Assembly: GCF_028290625.1 (NCBI RefSeq)
Contig: NZ_JAQGJM010000020.1
Coordinates: 124,001-188,000 of the forward strand
Source of the DNA: Devosia sp.
Lineage (GTDB): Bacteria > Pseudomonadota > Alphaproteobacteria > Rhizobiales > Devosiaceae
Direction: 5' to 3'
DNA length: 64,000 nucleotides
The notes beneath the pieces were generated by a model, which did not search any database, was not told the DNA's origin, and saw only the letters and a program-made list of their open reading frames with translations. The stretch's first letter is position 1. Each line of letters begins with the position of its first letter. Below are positions 1 through 7,741 of the stretch, in pieces. A program made the translations under genes and the position numbers.

Positions 1-1584
1 CAGTACGTCGCCGTTGCGGTTGCGCACGGTGACGATCTGGGTGCCATCGGGACGCGTAATGGTCTCGCGGACGCGGCCATTACTGAGGTTTTCGTAGAAC
101 ACCTCATCCTGCTGGTTGTCGAAATACCGGTCGGTATCCTGGCCGGGCGTGTTGACGATCAACTGGGTGCCAATCTGCAGGATGACCTGGGTCAACTGAT
201 CACCATAGGTGGTCTGGCGCAGGTCGTTCTGCTCGATATTGGTCTGCTGGCCGATATTGGTCTGCGTGTTGTTCTGGGTATTGTTGGTGGTGTTATTCGT
301 CGTGTTGTTGGTGATGTTGTTGACGACATTGGTCTGGTTGATGATCGTCACGTTCTGCGGCACCACCGTCGGGGCGACGGCAGCAGCAGTCACCTGTTCG
401 CCCTGCTCCTCGGTGACCGAGACTCGGGCGGTTTCTTCCGGCGCGAAGGCGGCCTGAGCGGCGGCATCGTTTTCCGGTGGCGGGGCAACGGGTGCCTCGG
501 GCACGACTACTGCGGCTGGCTGGCCATCAGCGGGTGCGGGTGCGGCTTCGAAATCCTTGGCGCTGTCGAGCACCGGAGCGATCTGCTCCTGGGTGATGCC
601 CTCGGGCAGCGTGGTGATGACTTCGACTGGCTGCCCCGTCGCATCGACAGGAGCTTCGCCAACGGGCTGTTCAGCCGGCGCTGGTACGGCCGGAGCTGGC
701 TCCGCCGGGGTCAAACCCGGGACTTCGGTGAGCTTCAGGCCATTGTCGGCGAGGCAGGCGTTGACGTCGGCATAGCCGGCGGCAGCGCAGATGCTGGCGA
801 TCTGGGCGCGGGCGGCGTCCATATTGGCTTGGGCCGCCGCGGCATCGCCACCCGACATCAGATCGGCAAGGGCGGTGTCATAGGCATTGACCTGTGCCTG
901 CAGGTCAGCCTGCAGATTGGCATTGGCCGGCGCAGCTTCGGGAGCGGGAGCGGCCTCTGGGGCTGGAGCAGCCTCAGGAGCCGGAGCGGCTTCCGGGGCC
1001 GGCGCAGCTTCAGGAGCGGGGGCGGCCTCAGGTGCGGGAGCCGGTTCAGGAGCGGCTTCTGGCTCTGGGGCTGGCGGGGCTTCCTCAGCGGCCGGCGCTG
1101 GGGCCTGCCGCTGGGCCGCTTCGGGCGCAACTTCGGGTTCGGGTTCAGGAGCCGGCTCCGGTGCGGGAGCCGCTTCTGGGGCTGGCGCTGCTTCAGGAGC
1201 AGCCTCAGGTGCCGCTTCGGGGGCGACCTCAGGGGCAGGCTCCGGTTCCGGGGCAGGTGCTGCTTCGGGTTCGGGCGCGGGCTCAGGCGCTACTTCGGGA
1301 GCAGGCTCAGGCGCTGGCACAGCCTCGGGTTCTGGGGCGGGCTCAGGAGCCGCCTCCGGTGCAGGCGCAGCTTCAGGCGCCGGGGCGGCCTCGGGCACCG
1401 CTATCGGCTGACCGGGAGGCGTGGCGGACATGGCGGCGACGCAGGCGTCGAAATCGGTGATCCCGGCGTCAATACACACCTGCGGCAATTCCGGTGCTGG
1501 TGCGTCCTGCGCGAAGACCGGTATGGGCGCGAAAATCATTAACCCCAGGCTGGTGCTCGTAAGGAGCCAGTTTCGAATGCGCAT
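1..1584 (-). CDS. Large secreted PEA-rich envelope protein, probably OmpA family; N-terminal 528 residues only
   Basis: The frame is open from an ATG at 1584 to the window edge, so the C-terminus is missing. A purine-rich AAAGGA lies just upstream of the ATG. Residues 1-25 look like a Sec signal peptide ending in VFAQ. A short Cys-containing segment (VCIDAGITDFDACVAAM) follows, then about 150 residues of Ala/Pro/Glu-rich low-complexity repeats (PEAAPAPE type). A second Cys pair lies in an ASICAAAGYADVNACLAD segment. Further on is an Asn/Thr-rich tract (NNITNNTTNNTTNN), and the visible part ends with RPDGTQIVTVRNRNGD. In rhizobial relatives this layout usually precedes a C-terminal OmpA peptidoglycan-binding domain, but that part is not visible here, so the family name is inference. 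A role in the envelope or periplasm is likely. The high-GC repeats explain the many spurious Gly/Ala/Ser-rich opposite-strand frames. Confidence 0.7.
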   Translation of the reverse strand, partial: MRIRNWLLTSTSLGLMIFAPIPVFAQDAPAPELPQVCIDAGITDFDACVAAMSATPPGQPIAVPEAAPAPEAAPAPEAAPEPAPEPEAVPAPEPAPEVAPEPAPEPEAAPAPEPEPAPEVAPEAAPEAAPEAAPAPEAAPAPEPAPEPEPEVAPEAAQRQAPAPAAEEAPPAPEPEAAPEPAPAPEAAPAPEAAPAPEAAPAPEAAPAPEAAPAPEAAPANANLQADLQAQVNAYDTALADLMSGGDAAAAQANMDAARAQIASICAAAGYADVNACLADNGLKLTEVPGLTPAEPAPAVPAPAEQPVGEAPVDATGQPVEVITTLPEGITQEQIAPVLDSAKDFEAAPAPADGQPAAVVVPEAPVAPPPENDAAAQAAFAPEETARVSVTEEQGEQVTAAAVAPTVVPQNVTIINQTNVVNNITNNTTNNTTNNTQNNTQTNIGQQTNIEQNDLRQTTYGDQLTQVILQIGTQLIVNTPGQDTDRYFDNQQDEVFYENLSNGRVRETITRPDGTQIVTVRNRNGDVL

Positions 1585-1827
1585 TGTGATTCCTTTGTGG
1601 TCGACAGACACTTGGTACCAGCATCACGGCGCTAGTCTGAACCGAGACTGAACGGCGCCAGGATTATCGATGTGATGCAAATCCCCTCGTAATGCCCGCA
1701 ACGCTTGGACTTGTGCCAAGGTTCCGTCGGCGGGCCGGCAAACATGGTGGGGCGAAGATGGCGCCAATGCGGCGCTGGCCGCCAGAGCCGCTCCGTGTTA
1801 GGCCGGAGCTACACCGCCGGACTCGCC

Positions 1828-2250
1828 ATGCTGCAATCTCTCGATACGCTGAACCTTTCCACCGATGGCGCCGGACTCTACGAGTTTACCCGTGACGTCC
1901 GCCGCTTCGTGAATGCAGCGGGCGTGGTGACGGGCCTCCTCACCGTTTATTGCCGCCACACGTCCTGCTCGCTGTTGATCCAGGAAAATGCCGACGACGA
2001 CGTCAAGACCGATCTCGATGGCTTCTTCCGCCGCCTAGTGCCGCAGGGCATGGACTGGATCGTTCATACCACCGAGGGCGCCGACGACATGCCCGCCCAT
2101 ATCAAGGCGGCGCTGACCCAGACCTCGGTCACAATTCCCATTGCCCAAGGCCGGCCGGTGTTCGGCACCTGGCAGGGCATTTATCTGTTCGAGCACCGCA
2201 CGCGCCCCCATCGGCGCGAGGTGGTGCTGCATATTATTGGAGACGCATGA
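1828..2250 (+). CDS. YjbQ / UPF0047 family protein
   Basis: A 140-residue protein starting MLQSLDTLNL. I chose the ATG at 1828 because it gives the family's usual length (about 130-140 residues); the upstream extension is Arg/Gly-rich and not family-like. Recognisable pieces are the VYCRHTSCSLLIQENAD segment near the middle, where His and Glu probably sit in the conserved pocket, then a HTTEGADDMPAHIKAAL segment and a C-terminal QGIYLFEHR stretch. Family members have been reported with weak thiamin-phosphate synthase activity, but the physiological role is unsettled. The stop overlaps the start of the downstream TauE/SafE gene (ATGA), so the two are probably co-translated. Confidence 0.85.
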   Translation: MLQSLDTLNLSTDGAGLYEFTRDVRRFVNAAGVVTGLLTVYCRHTSCSLLIQENADDDVKTDLDGFFRRLVPQGMDWIVHTTEGADDMPAHIKAALTQTSVTIPIAQGRPVFGTWQGIYLFEHRTRPHRREVVLHIIGDA

Positions 2251-3080
2251 TGGATTGGGGCACACTCGTATCGTACTGGCCGTTCGTGGTTGGCCTGCTG
2301 GTCACTGGTGTCTGTTCGGGCATTGCGGCCGGCCTGCTGGGCATTGGCGGCGGCGCCATCATCGTGCCGGCGCTGGCCACCGCCCTTTCGGTGCTCGGTT
2401 TCGGCAGCGATGTGGTCCAGCACGTGGCGGTAGGCACATCTCTCGCCATCATCATCCCGACCGGCTTCATGAGCGCGCGGGCGCATCAAAAGCGCGGCGC
2501 GTTGGATATGCCCACGCTCAAGCTGTGGGTGCCGTTCATCGTCATCGGCACCCTGATCGGCGGGCTGGCCGCGGCGTTCCTGTCGGGTGACGTGTTGCGC
2601 GTGGTCTTTGCGGTGATGGCCTTCGTCATTGCCGCCAATATCGTGTTCGGTTTCCAGGACAAGGTGATGGGTCACCTGCACGGCTCGGCCCTGACGCACC
2701 GTATTTCGGCGTTCGTCGTCGGCTTCATCTCGGCCCTGATGGGCATTGGTGGCGGCTCGCTGAGCGTGCCCACGCTGGTCGCATTCGGCGCCAAGATGCA
2801 CGCTGCGGTGGGCACTTCGGCGGCGCTGGGTGTCGCCATCGCCATCTCCGGCACCATTGGCTACATTTTTTCGGGATGGGGTGTCGCCGGCGTGCCGCCG
2901 CTCAGCCTGGGTTATATCAACCTGCCGGCCCTGGTGCTGGTCGCCGTGCTGGCTGCTATTTTCGCTCCGCTCGGCGCGACCATCGCGCACCGGCTGGACC
3001 AGAAAACCCTCAAATACGTTTTTGCGGCATTCCTGGTCCTGGTGGGGCTGAACATGCTGTGGAAGGTGGTTTACGGCTAG
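2247..3080 (+). CDS. TauE/SafE family membrane protein (putative sulfite/anion exporter)
   Basis: A 277-residue polytopic inner-membrane protein with about eight hydrophobic segments. The two-fold family repeat is visible as a Gly-rich GIAAGLLGIGGGAIIVP motif near residue 30 and a second ALMGIGGGSLSVPTLVAFG motif near residue 165. The ATG at 2247 overlaps the stop of the YjbQ gene (ATGA), and a second ATG follows immediately. Known family members move sulfite, sulfoacetate or other organosulfur anions, but the substrate cannot be read from sequence. It ends only 12 bases from the convergent SIMPL gene. Confidence 0.88.
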   Translation: MMDWGTLVSYWPFVVGLLVTGVCSGIAAGLLGIGGGAIIVPALATALSVLGFGSDVVQHVAVGTSLAIIIPTGFMSARAHQKRGALDMPTLKLWVPFIVIGTLIGGLAAAFLSGDVLRVVFAVMAFVIAANIVFGFQDKVMGHLHGSALTHRISAFVVGFISALMGIGGGSLSVPTLVAFGAKMHAAVGTSAALGVAIAISGTIGYIFSGWGVAGVPPLSLGYINLPALVLVAVLAAIFAPLGATIAHRLDQKTLKYVFAAFLVLVGLNMLWKVVYG

Positions 3081-3091
3081 GCAGGCCGGGG

Positions 3092-3832
3092 CTATTCCCC
3101 GACCGGCGTGACTTCCCACTTCGCCGAAATGCTGGACGAAAAGCTCAGTGTGCCCGGCGCTATCGGAACGGACGACATTGCCAAATCGGCCTCGCCGTCG
3201 ACCGGGCCATATTCCATTGTATCATTGTCGTAGCCGCCGCCTTCGCGCAACGCCAGCAGGGCGCCGAGTGTCACGCCGGTCGACTTTGCATAGGCCTCGG
3301 CCTTGGCCAGTGCATTGGCCGTCGCCTCGTCACGCGCCATGGCATAGTAATCGGGTGCCTTGGACGACAGGAAGGTGACTGAACCGATCTCGTCGCCGAG
3401 CCGCGCCACACCGGCCAGTACGGCGCCGATCTTGGGCAGGTCCTTGACGTCGACGGTGACCGAGTTGCGCACGCGATAGCCGTCGAAGGTGTCGCGGTCC
3501 GGGTCGGCCGCTCCGTATTCGGAGGCGCCTTCGGCACGGATATAGACGGTTTCGAAAATGAAATTGCTGGTCTGGATATCGGCTTTGGGGATGCCCATCG
3601 CCACCAGCGCGTCGAACAGCTCAGCCGTGGCCTTGATGCTGCCATCGACCACGTCCTGCGGGGTTCCACCCTTCTTGATGACCGAGACGCCGACCGTGGC
3701 GTGGTCGGGCGGCGCGGTAACGGTTCCGGCGGCTTCGATGTAGATATAGTGGCGGGTGTCAATTTCGTCGGCGGCCACAGCGGTGCAGCCGAGCGCGACA
3801 GACAGCATTATTATTGATCGAGACAATATCAC
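3092..3832 (-). CDS. Secreted SIMPL-domain (DUF541) protein, copy 1
   Basis: I prefer a GTG start at 3832: an AAAAAGG lies 7 bases upstream and the protein then begins with a clean signal peptide (MILSRSIIMLSVAL, cleavage near VAADEID). An ATG at 3865 would add 11 residues without a ribosome-binding site. The mature part has the SIMPL pattern: an early GTVTAPPDHATVGVSV strand, a KADIQTSNF motif, a DGYRVRNSVTVDVKDL motif and an Ala-rich helix (DEATANALAKAEAYAKSTG). Family proteins are periplasmic or surface proteins of largely unknown role; E. coli YggE has been linked to oxidative-stress protection. A second copy lies immediately upstream on the same strand. Confidence 0.82.
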   Translation of the reverse strand: MILSRSIIMLSVALGCTAVAADEIDTRHYIYIEAAGTVTAPPDHATVGVSVIKKGGTPQDVVDGSIKATAELFDALVAMGIPKADIQTSNFIFETVYIRAEGASEYGAADPDRDTFDGYRVRNSVTVDVKDLPKIGAVLAGVARLGDEIGSVTFLSSKAPDYYAMARDEATANALAKAEAYAKSTGVTLGALLALREGGGYDNDTMEYGPVDGEADLAMSSVPIAPGTLSFSSSISAKWEVTPVGE

Positions 3833-3940
3833 GGCGAAACCTTTTTGTTTATGTGCCACAAACACATAAAACCGGTGGCCTCTACATGCCCTGAATAGTG
3901 CCGTCAGCTTGCATTCATGCCGGAAAAATTACTGCGCACT

Positions 3941-3977
3941 GAAAACGGCAAAGGCCGGACTTGCGTCCGACCTTTGC
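3941..3977 (-). terminator. Rho-independent terminator after SIMPL copy 2
   Basis: Read on the minus strand there is a 13-base stem (GCAAAGGTCGGAC) with a GCAA tetraloop and a complementary arm containing one G-U pair, followed by CGTTTTC. It lies about 70 bases past the stop of the gene ending at 4048 and before the start of SIMPL copy 1, so the two SIMPL genes are probably separate transcripts. Confidence 0.7.
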
Positions 3978-4047
3978 AATAGGGTTGGTGGGGACGGTTG
4001 ACTACGAAGGCCATCCCCACCGTCCAAGACCCTTGGGAGGGTTTGGG

Positions 4048-4770
4048 TTACTTGCCGGCGTCTTCGAGGTCCCACTGGACCGAAACGTCGATGGCAAAAC
4101 TGAGTTCGCCCGTCGCCACGGGGACGTCGGTGCGGGGGGCGGCGTCCATCATGGCCTTGGCCATATAGGGCTGGGGCGGCTGGCCGATATTCTGGCCTTC
4201 ATTGATCGAAACGATGTCTTCCAGCTTTGCGCCGGCCGCGGTGGCATAGAGTTCGGCCTTGGCGCGCGCGTCTGCAAAAGCGGCCTTGCGGGCTTCATTG
4301 AGCAGTTCGCTCGGATCGGCAACCGCGAAGGTGACGCCGTTGACGGTGTTGGCGCCCACGGTCACCGATTTGTCCAGGATTGAACCCAGCGTATCGAGCG
4401 CACGAACCCGAACGGTCACCGTGTTGCTGACCTGGTAGCCGTTGATCTTGGGGGGCAGCGTATAGCCGTTAGCATCGCGCTCTTCGGTGTAGACGTAATT
4501 CGGGTTCACCGAAAAGCCGGAGGTCTGCACGTCGCGCGCTTCGATGCCAGAAGCCTTGAGCTCCGCCAGCAGGTCGTTCATCGCCTTGGTGTTCTGGTCC
4601 AGCGCTTCGCGTGCGGTCGCGCCCTGGGTGGTCACGCCGGAGGTGACGAAAGCGGTGTCCGGGGAGGCGGTTACTTCACCATGGCCTGAGATCGCGATGG
4701 TGCCGGCGAGAGCGGGAAGCGACAGGCTGGCCAGCAGGGCGAAGGGAATAAGACCGATCAGGGGACGCAT
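4048..4770 (-). CDS. Secreted SIMPL-domain (DUF541) protein, copy 2
   Basis: A 240-residue protein. The start MRPLIGLIPFALL is set by AAGGAG about 7 bases upstream; a longer reading to 4833 would put an Arg-rich stretch ahead of the signal peptide. The signal peptide ends near LPALAGTIAISG. Family motifs are present: HGEVTASPDTAFVTSGV at the N-terminus, a GIEARDVQTSGFSVNP motif, an INGYQVSNTVTVRVR motif and the Ala-rich helix ARKAAFADARAKAELYATAAG. It is clearly related to copy 1 at 3092-3832 and probably arose by an old tandem duplication. Likely periplasmic or outer-surface; function unknown. Confidence 0.88.
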   Translation of the reverse strand: MRPLIGLIPFALLASLSLPALAGTIAISGHGEVTASPDTAFVTSGVTTQGATAREALDQNTKAMNDLLAELKASGIEARDVQTSGFSVNPNYVYTEERDANGYTLPPKINGYQVSNTVTVRVRALDTLGSILDKSVTVGANTVNGVTFAVADPSELLNEARKAAFADARAKAELYATAAGAKLEDIVSINEGQNIGQPPQPYMAKAMMDAAPRTDVPVATGELSFAIDVSVQWDLEDAGK

Positions 4771-4961
4771 GAAAGAACTCCTTGAGGGCGTGGCGGGGAC
4801 ACTTCGCCACCTAATGCGTCCATAATGGGGCATACCTGAACTGAACTTGAACAGGTTGTGGAAACCTGTGCGGCGAAGGGATGAGCCGCTTTGAGGTCCA
4901 TAAACCTTGCGCGATAGGGGTGGGGCGGGTTACTCAGCCACTAACATTTCAGGGGACCGGC

Positions 4962-6116
4962 ATGAGCGAAGTGATCTATCCCGCGGACGGCGTTTTGCTC
5001 GGGCGCGCCCGTGTGCCGGGCATTTCCCATCCCGTTGTGGTGACGGTGCGGAATGGCGATCTTGTCGATATCACCGCGCGCGGCATGGCCACGGTGCGCG
5101 ATATCGCCGAAAGCGCCGATCCGGCCGGCTATGTCGCTGCAGCGACAGGAAAATCCATCGGTTCCGCTGATGCCATCGTCGCCAATAGCTGGGCTCGTGT
5201 CACCGATTCCGCCAAGCCGTCACTGCTGTCGCCGATCGATCTGCAGGCCATCAAGGCCTCGGGCGTGACCTTCGTGGTGTCGCTGCTGGAGCGGGTGATC
5301 GAAGAGCAGGCGCGTGGCGACAAAGCCCGTGCCGATGCGCTGCGCGGCGAAATTCTCGATCTGATCGGCACTGATCTCAGCGAACTCGTCCCCGGCTCGG
5401 AAACCGCCATCAAGGTCAAGGCGGCACTGATCGCCAAGGGCGTCTGGAGCCAATATCTCGAAGTGGGAATCGGGCCGGACGCGGAGATTTTCACCAAGGC
5501 GCCGACCATGGCGTCGGTCGGGTTTGGCGCCGATGTGGGCCTGCATCCAGTGTCGAGCTGGAACAATCCAGAGCCGGAAGTGGCGCTGGTGGTCAGCTCC
5601 GCCGGCAAGATCGTCGGCGCGACGCTCGGCAATGACGTCAACCTGCGCGACGTCGAAGGTCGCTCAGCGCTTTTGCTGGGCAAGGCCAAGGACAATAACG
5701 CGTCAGCCTCGCTGGGGCCTTTCATCCGCCTGTTCGATGGCAAATTCACCCTCGAAACCATCAGCCAGGCCGAAATCGCGCTACGCGTCGAGGGCGAGGA
5801 CGGCTTCGTTCTCGACGGTCATTCCTCGATGAGCCAGATTTCGCGCACGCCAGCCTCGCTGGTTGAAGCCACCATCGGCCGCCACCATCAATATCCCGAC
5901 GGGTTGGTGCTTTATCTCGGCACCATGTTCGCGCCGGTCAAGGATCGCGACGGGGTCGGCAAGGGCTTCACCCACAAGCTCGGAGATACCGTCTCGATCT
6001 CGACATCGAGCCTAGGCACACTATCTAACAGGGTGAACCTCTCGACCCTCGCCCCCGCCTGGACCTATGGCACCAGCCATTTGCTGCGCGATCTCGCCGC
6101 GGCCAATCTTCTCTGA
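4962..6116 (+). CDS. xylX: FAH-family dehydratase, probably 2-keto-3-deoxy-D-xylonate (pentonate) dehydratase
   Basis: A 384-residue fumarylacetoacetate-hydrolase-family protein; length and position match XylX of the Caulobacter Weimberg pathway. The start MSEVIYPADG has AGGGGA 6 bases upstream; the extension to 4881 has no such site. The conserved FAH core is visible as VGIGPDAEIFTKAPT, then NNPEPEVALVVSSAGKIVGATLGNDVNLRD (written here in shortened form as NNPEPEVALVV and GATLGNDVNLRD) with acidic metal ligands, and later GKAKDNNASASLGPF. The expected reaction is dehydration of 2-keto-3-deoxy-pentonate to alpha-ketoglutaric semialdehyde. The gene 22 bases downstream encodes the enzyme that oxidises that product, which strongly supports the call. 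An L-arabonate-derived substrate (AraD1-like) cannot be excluded. Confidence 0.82.
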   Translation: MSEVIYPADGVLLGRARVPGISHPVVVTVRNGDLVDITARGMATVRDIAESADPAGYVAAATGKSIGSADAIVANSWARVTDSAKPSLLSPIDLQAIKASGVTFVVSLLERVIEEQARGDKARADALRGEILDLIGTDLSELVPGSETAIKVKAALIAKGVWSQYLEVGIGPDAEIFTKAPTMASVGFGADVGLHPVSSWNNPEPEVALVVSSAGKIVGATLGNDVNLRDVEGRSALLLGKAKDNNASASLGPFIRLFDGKFTLETISQAEIALRVEGEDGFVLDGHSSMSQISRTPASLVEATIGRHHQYPDGLVLYLGTMFAPVKDRDGVGKGFTHKLGDTVSISTSSLGTLSNRVNLSTLAPAWTYGTSHLLRDLAAANLL

Positions 6117-6138
6117 ATTCCTCTCAAAAGGCATCATC

Positions 6139-7575
6139 ATGACATTGCATCAGAACCTCATCGGCGGCGAATGGGTCGGCACCGAGGGGCGCGACAACAT
6201 CAACCCGTCCAATATCAATGACGTGGTTGGCGTTTACGCGCAGGCTTCCGCCGACGAGACCAAGCAGGCCATCGCCGCCGCCAAGGCCGCGTTCCCCGCC
6301 TGGGCGCGCTCGGGCATTCTGGAGCGCCATGCGATCCTCAGCAAAACCTCCCAGGAAATCCTGGCCCGCAAGGCCGAACTGGGCGAATTGCTGGCGCGCG
6401 AGGAGGGCAAGACCCTTCCCGAAGCCATTGGCGAAGTCACCCGCGCCGCGCAGATTTTTGATTTCTTCGCTGGTGAAGTGCTGCGCCTGGCTGGCGAGAT
6501 TCTCCCGTCGGTGCGCCCCGGCGTCGGCGTCGAGATTACCCGCGAGCCGATCGGTGTCGTCGGCATCATCACGCCGTGGAATTTCCCCATCGCCATCCCG
6601 ACCTGGAAGATTGCTCCGGCTCTGGCCTATGGCAATACCGTGGTCATCAAGCCGGCCGATCTGGTCCCCGGCTCGACCTGGGCCATCGTCGACATCCTCG
6701 TTCGCGCCGGCCTGCCCAAGGGCGTGCTGAACCTGGTGATGGGCAAGGGCTCGGTCGTCGGTCAGACCATGCTGGAATCCAAGGACGTCAACGCCATCAC
6801 CTTCACCGGCTCTGTCGGCACCGGCAAGCGCGTCGCGCTGGCCTCCATCGAAGTCGGCCGCAAGTTCCAGCTCGAAATGGGCGGCAAGAACCCTACCGTC
6901 GTGCTCGATGACGCCGACCTCAAAGTCGCAGTCGAATCCGTGGCGCAGTCGGCGTTCTTCTCCACCGGCCAGCGCTGCACCGCGTCCTCGCGCGTGATCG
7001 TCACCGAAGGCATTCATGATGCCTTCGTCGCCGCTTTGGGCGAGCGCGTTCGCAATCTGCGTGTGGGCGATGCCTTGCACAAGGATACGGAAATCGGCCC
7101 GGTGGTCGACGCCAGCCAGCTCAAGCAGGACACCGATTACATCGCCATCGGCAAGGCCGAAGGCGCCAAGCTCGCCGTTGGCGGCGAGCTGGTGAAGGGC
7201 GCGACCGAAGGCTTCTATTTGCAGCCAACGCTGTTCACCGAGGCCACCAACCAGATGCGCATTTCCCGCGAGGAAATCTTCGGGCCGGTCGCCAGCGTCA
7301 TCCGCGTCAAGGATTATGACGAAGCCCTGGCTACGGCGAATGACACCGAGTTCGGCCTGTCTGCCGGCATCGTCACGACGTCGCTGAAATACGCCACGCA
7401 CTTCAAGCGCAATTCGGAAGCCGGCATGGTGATGGTCAACGTGCCCACCGCCGGTGTCGATTTCCACGTCCCCTTCGGTGGCCGCAAGGCGTCGAGCATG
7501 GGGCCGCGCGAGCAGGGCAAGTATGCGAACGAGTTCTTCACGGTGGTGAAGACGGCTTATACGGCAGCGGGTTAG
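6139..7575 (+). CDS. Alpha-ketoglutaric semialdehyde dehydrogenase (aldehyde dehydrogenase family)
   Basis: A 478-residue NAD(P)-dependent aldehyde dehydrogenase. The start MTLHQNLIGGEWVG at 6139 is preceded by AAAAGGC; the frame could extend back into the previous gene but that reading is out of family register. Catalytic residues are Cys280 in FFSTGQRCTASSR and Glu246 in LEMGGKNP; the PWNFP motif lies near residue 150 and the Rossmann FTGSVGTGK near residue 220. It is expected to oxidise alpha-ketoglutaric semialdehyde to alpha-ketoglutarate, completing pentose (Weimberg-type) degradation with the upstream dehydratase. Pentose dehydrogenase, lactonase and pentonate dehydratase are not in this window. 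Confidence 0.88.
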   Translation: MTLHQNLIGGEWVGTEGRDNINPSNINDVVGVYAQASADETKQAIAAAKAAFPAWARSGILERHAILSKTSQEILARKAELGELLAREEGKTLPEAIGEVTRAAQIFDFFAGEVLRLAGEILPSVRPGVGVEITREPIGVVGIITPWNFPIAIPTWKIAPALAYGNTVVIKPADLVPGSTWAIVDILVRAGLPKGVLNLVMGKGSVVGQTMLESKDVNAITFTGSVGTGKRVALASIEVGRKFQLEMGGKNPTVVLDDADLKVAVESVAQSAFFSTGQRCTASSRVIVTEGIHDAFVAALGERVRNLRVGDALHKDTEIGPVVDASQLKQDTDYIAIGKAEGAKLAVGGELVKGATEGFYLQPTLFTEATNQMRISREEIFGPVASVIRVKDYDEALATANDTEFGLSAGIVTTSLKYATHFKRNSEAGMVMVNVPTAGVDFHVPFGGRKASSMGPREQGKYANEFFTVVKTAYTAAG

Positions 7576-7587
7576 GTTTCGGCACGC

Positions 7588-7726
7588 CCTCGTGGTTCGA
7601 GGGTCGCTGCGCTCCCACCTCACCATGAGGGCTACTGAGCTATCGAGGTCGCCGCAAATTGCGGCGGCCTTCGCTTTTGAGACCTCATGGTGAGGTGCGA
7701 ACTCTTGTGAGCCTCGAACCACGAGG
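7588..7726. repeat. Nested inverted repeat (intergenic palindromic element)
   Basis: There are three nested pairs. The outer arms are CCTCGTGGTTCGAGG (7588-7602) and its exact reverse complement (7712-7726). The middle arms are CACCTCACCATGAGG (7616-7630) and its exact reverse complement (7683-7697). An inner hairpin GCCGCAA-A-TTGCGGC lies at 7651-7665. The element lies between convergent gene ends (7575 and 7742) and could act as a bidirectional terminator or a dispersed repeat. Similar sequences are common in rhizobial genomes; that comparison is from memory. Confidence 0.85.
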
Positions 7727-7741
7727 TCGGGCACACAACGC

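Noticed and set aside
829..1542. Gly/Ser/Arg-rich and Ala/Gly-rich frames on the plus strand
   Set aside because: They mirror the PEA-rich repeat of the minus-strand envelope protein; composition is an artefact of the repeat.
1705..1827. N-terminal extension of the YjbQ protein
   Set aside because: Arg/Gly-rich, not similar to the family; ATG at 1828 gives the normal length.
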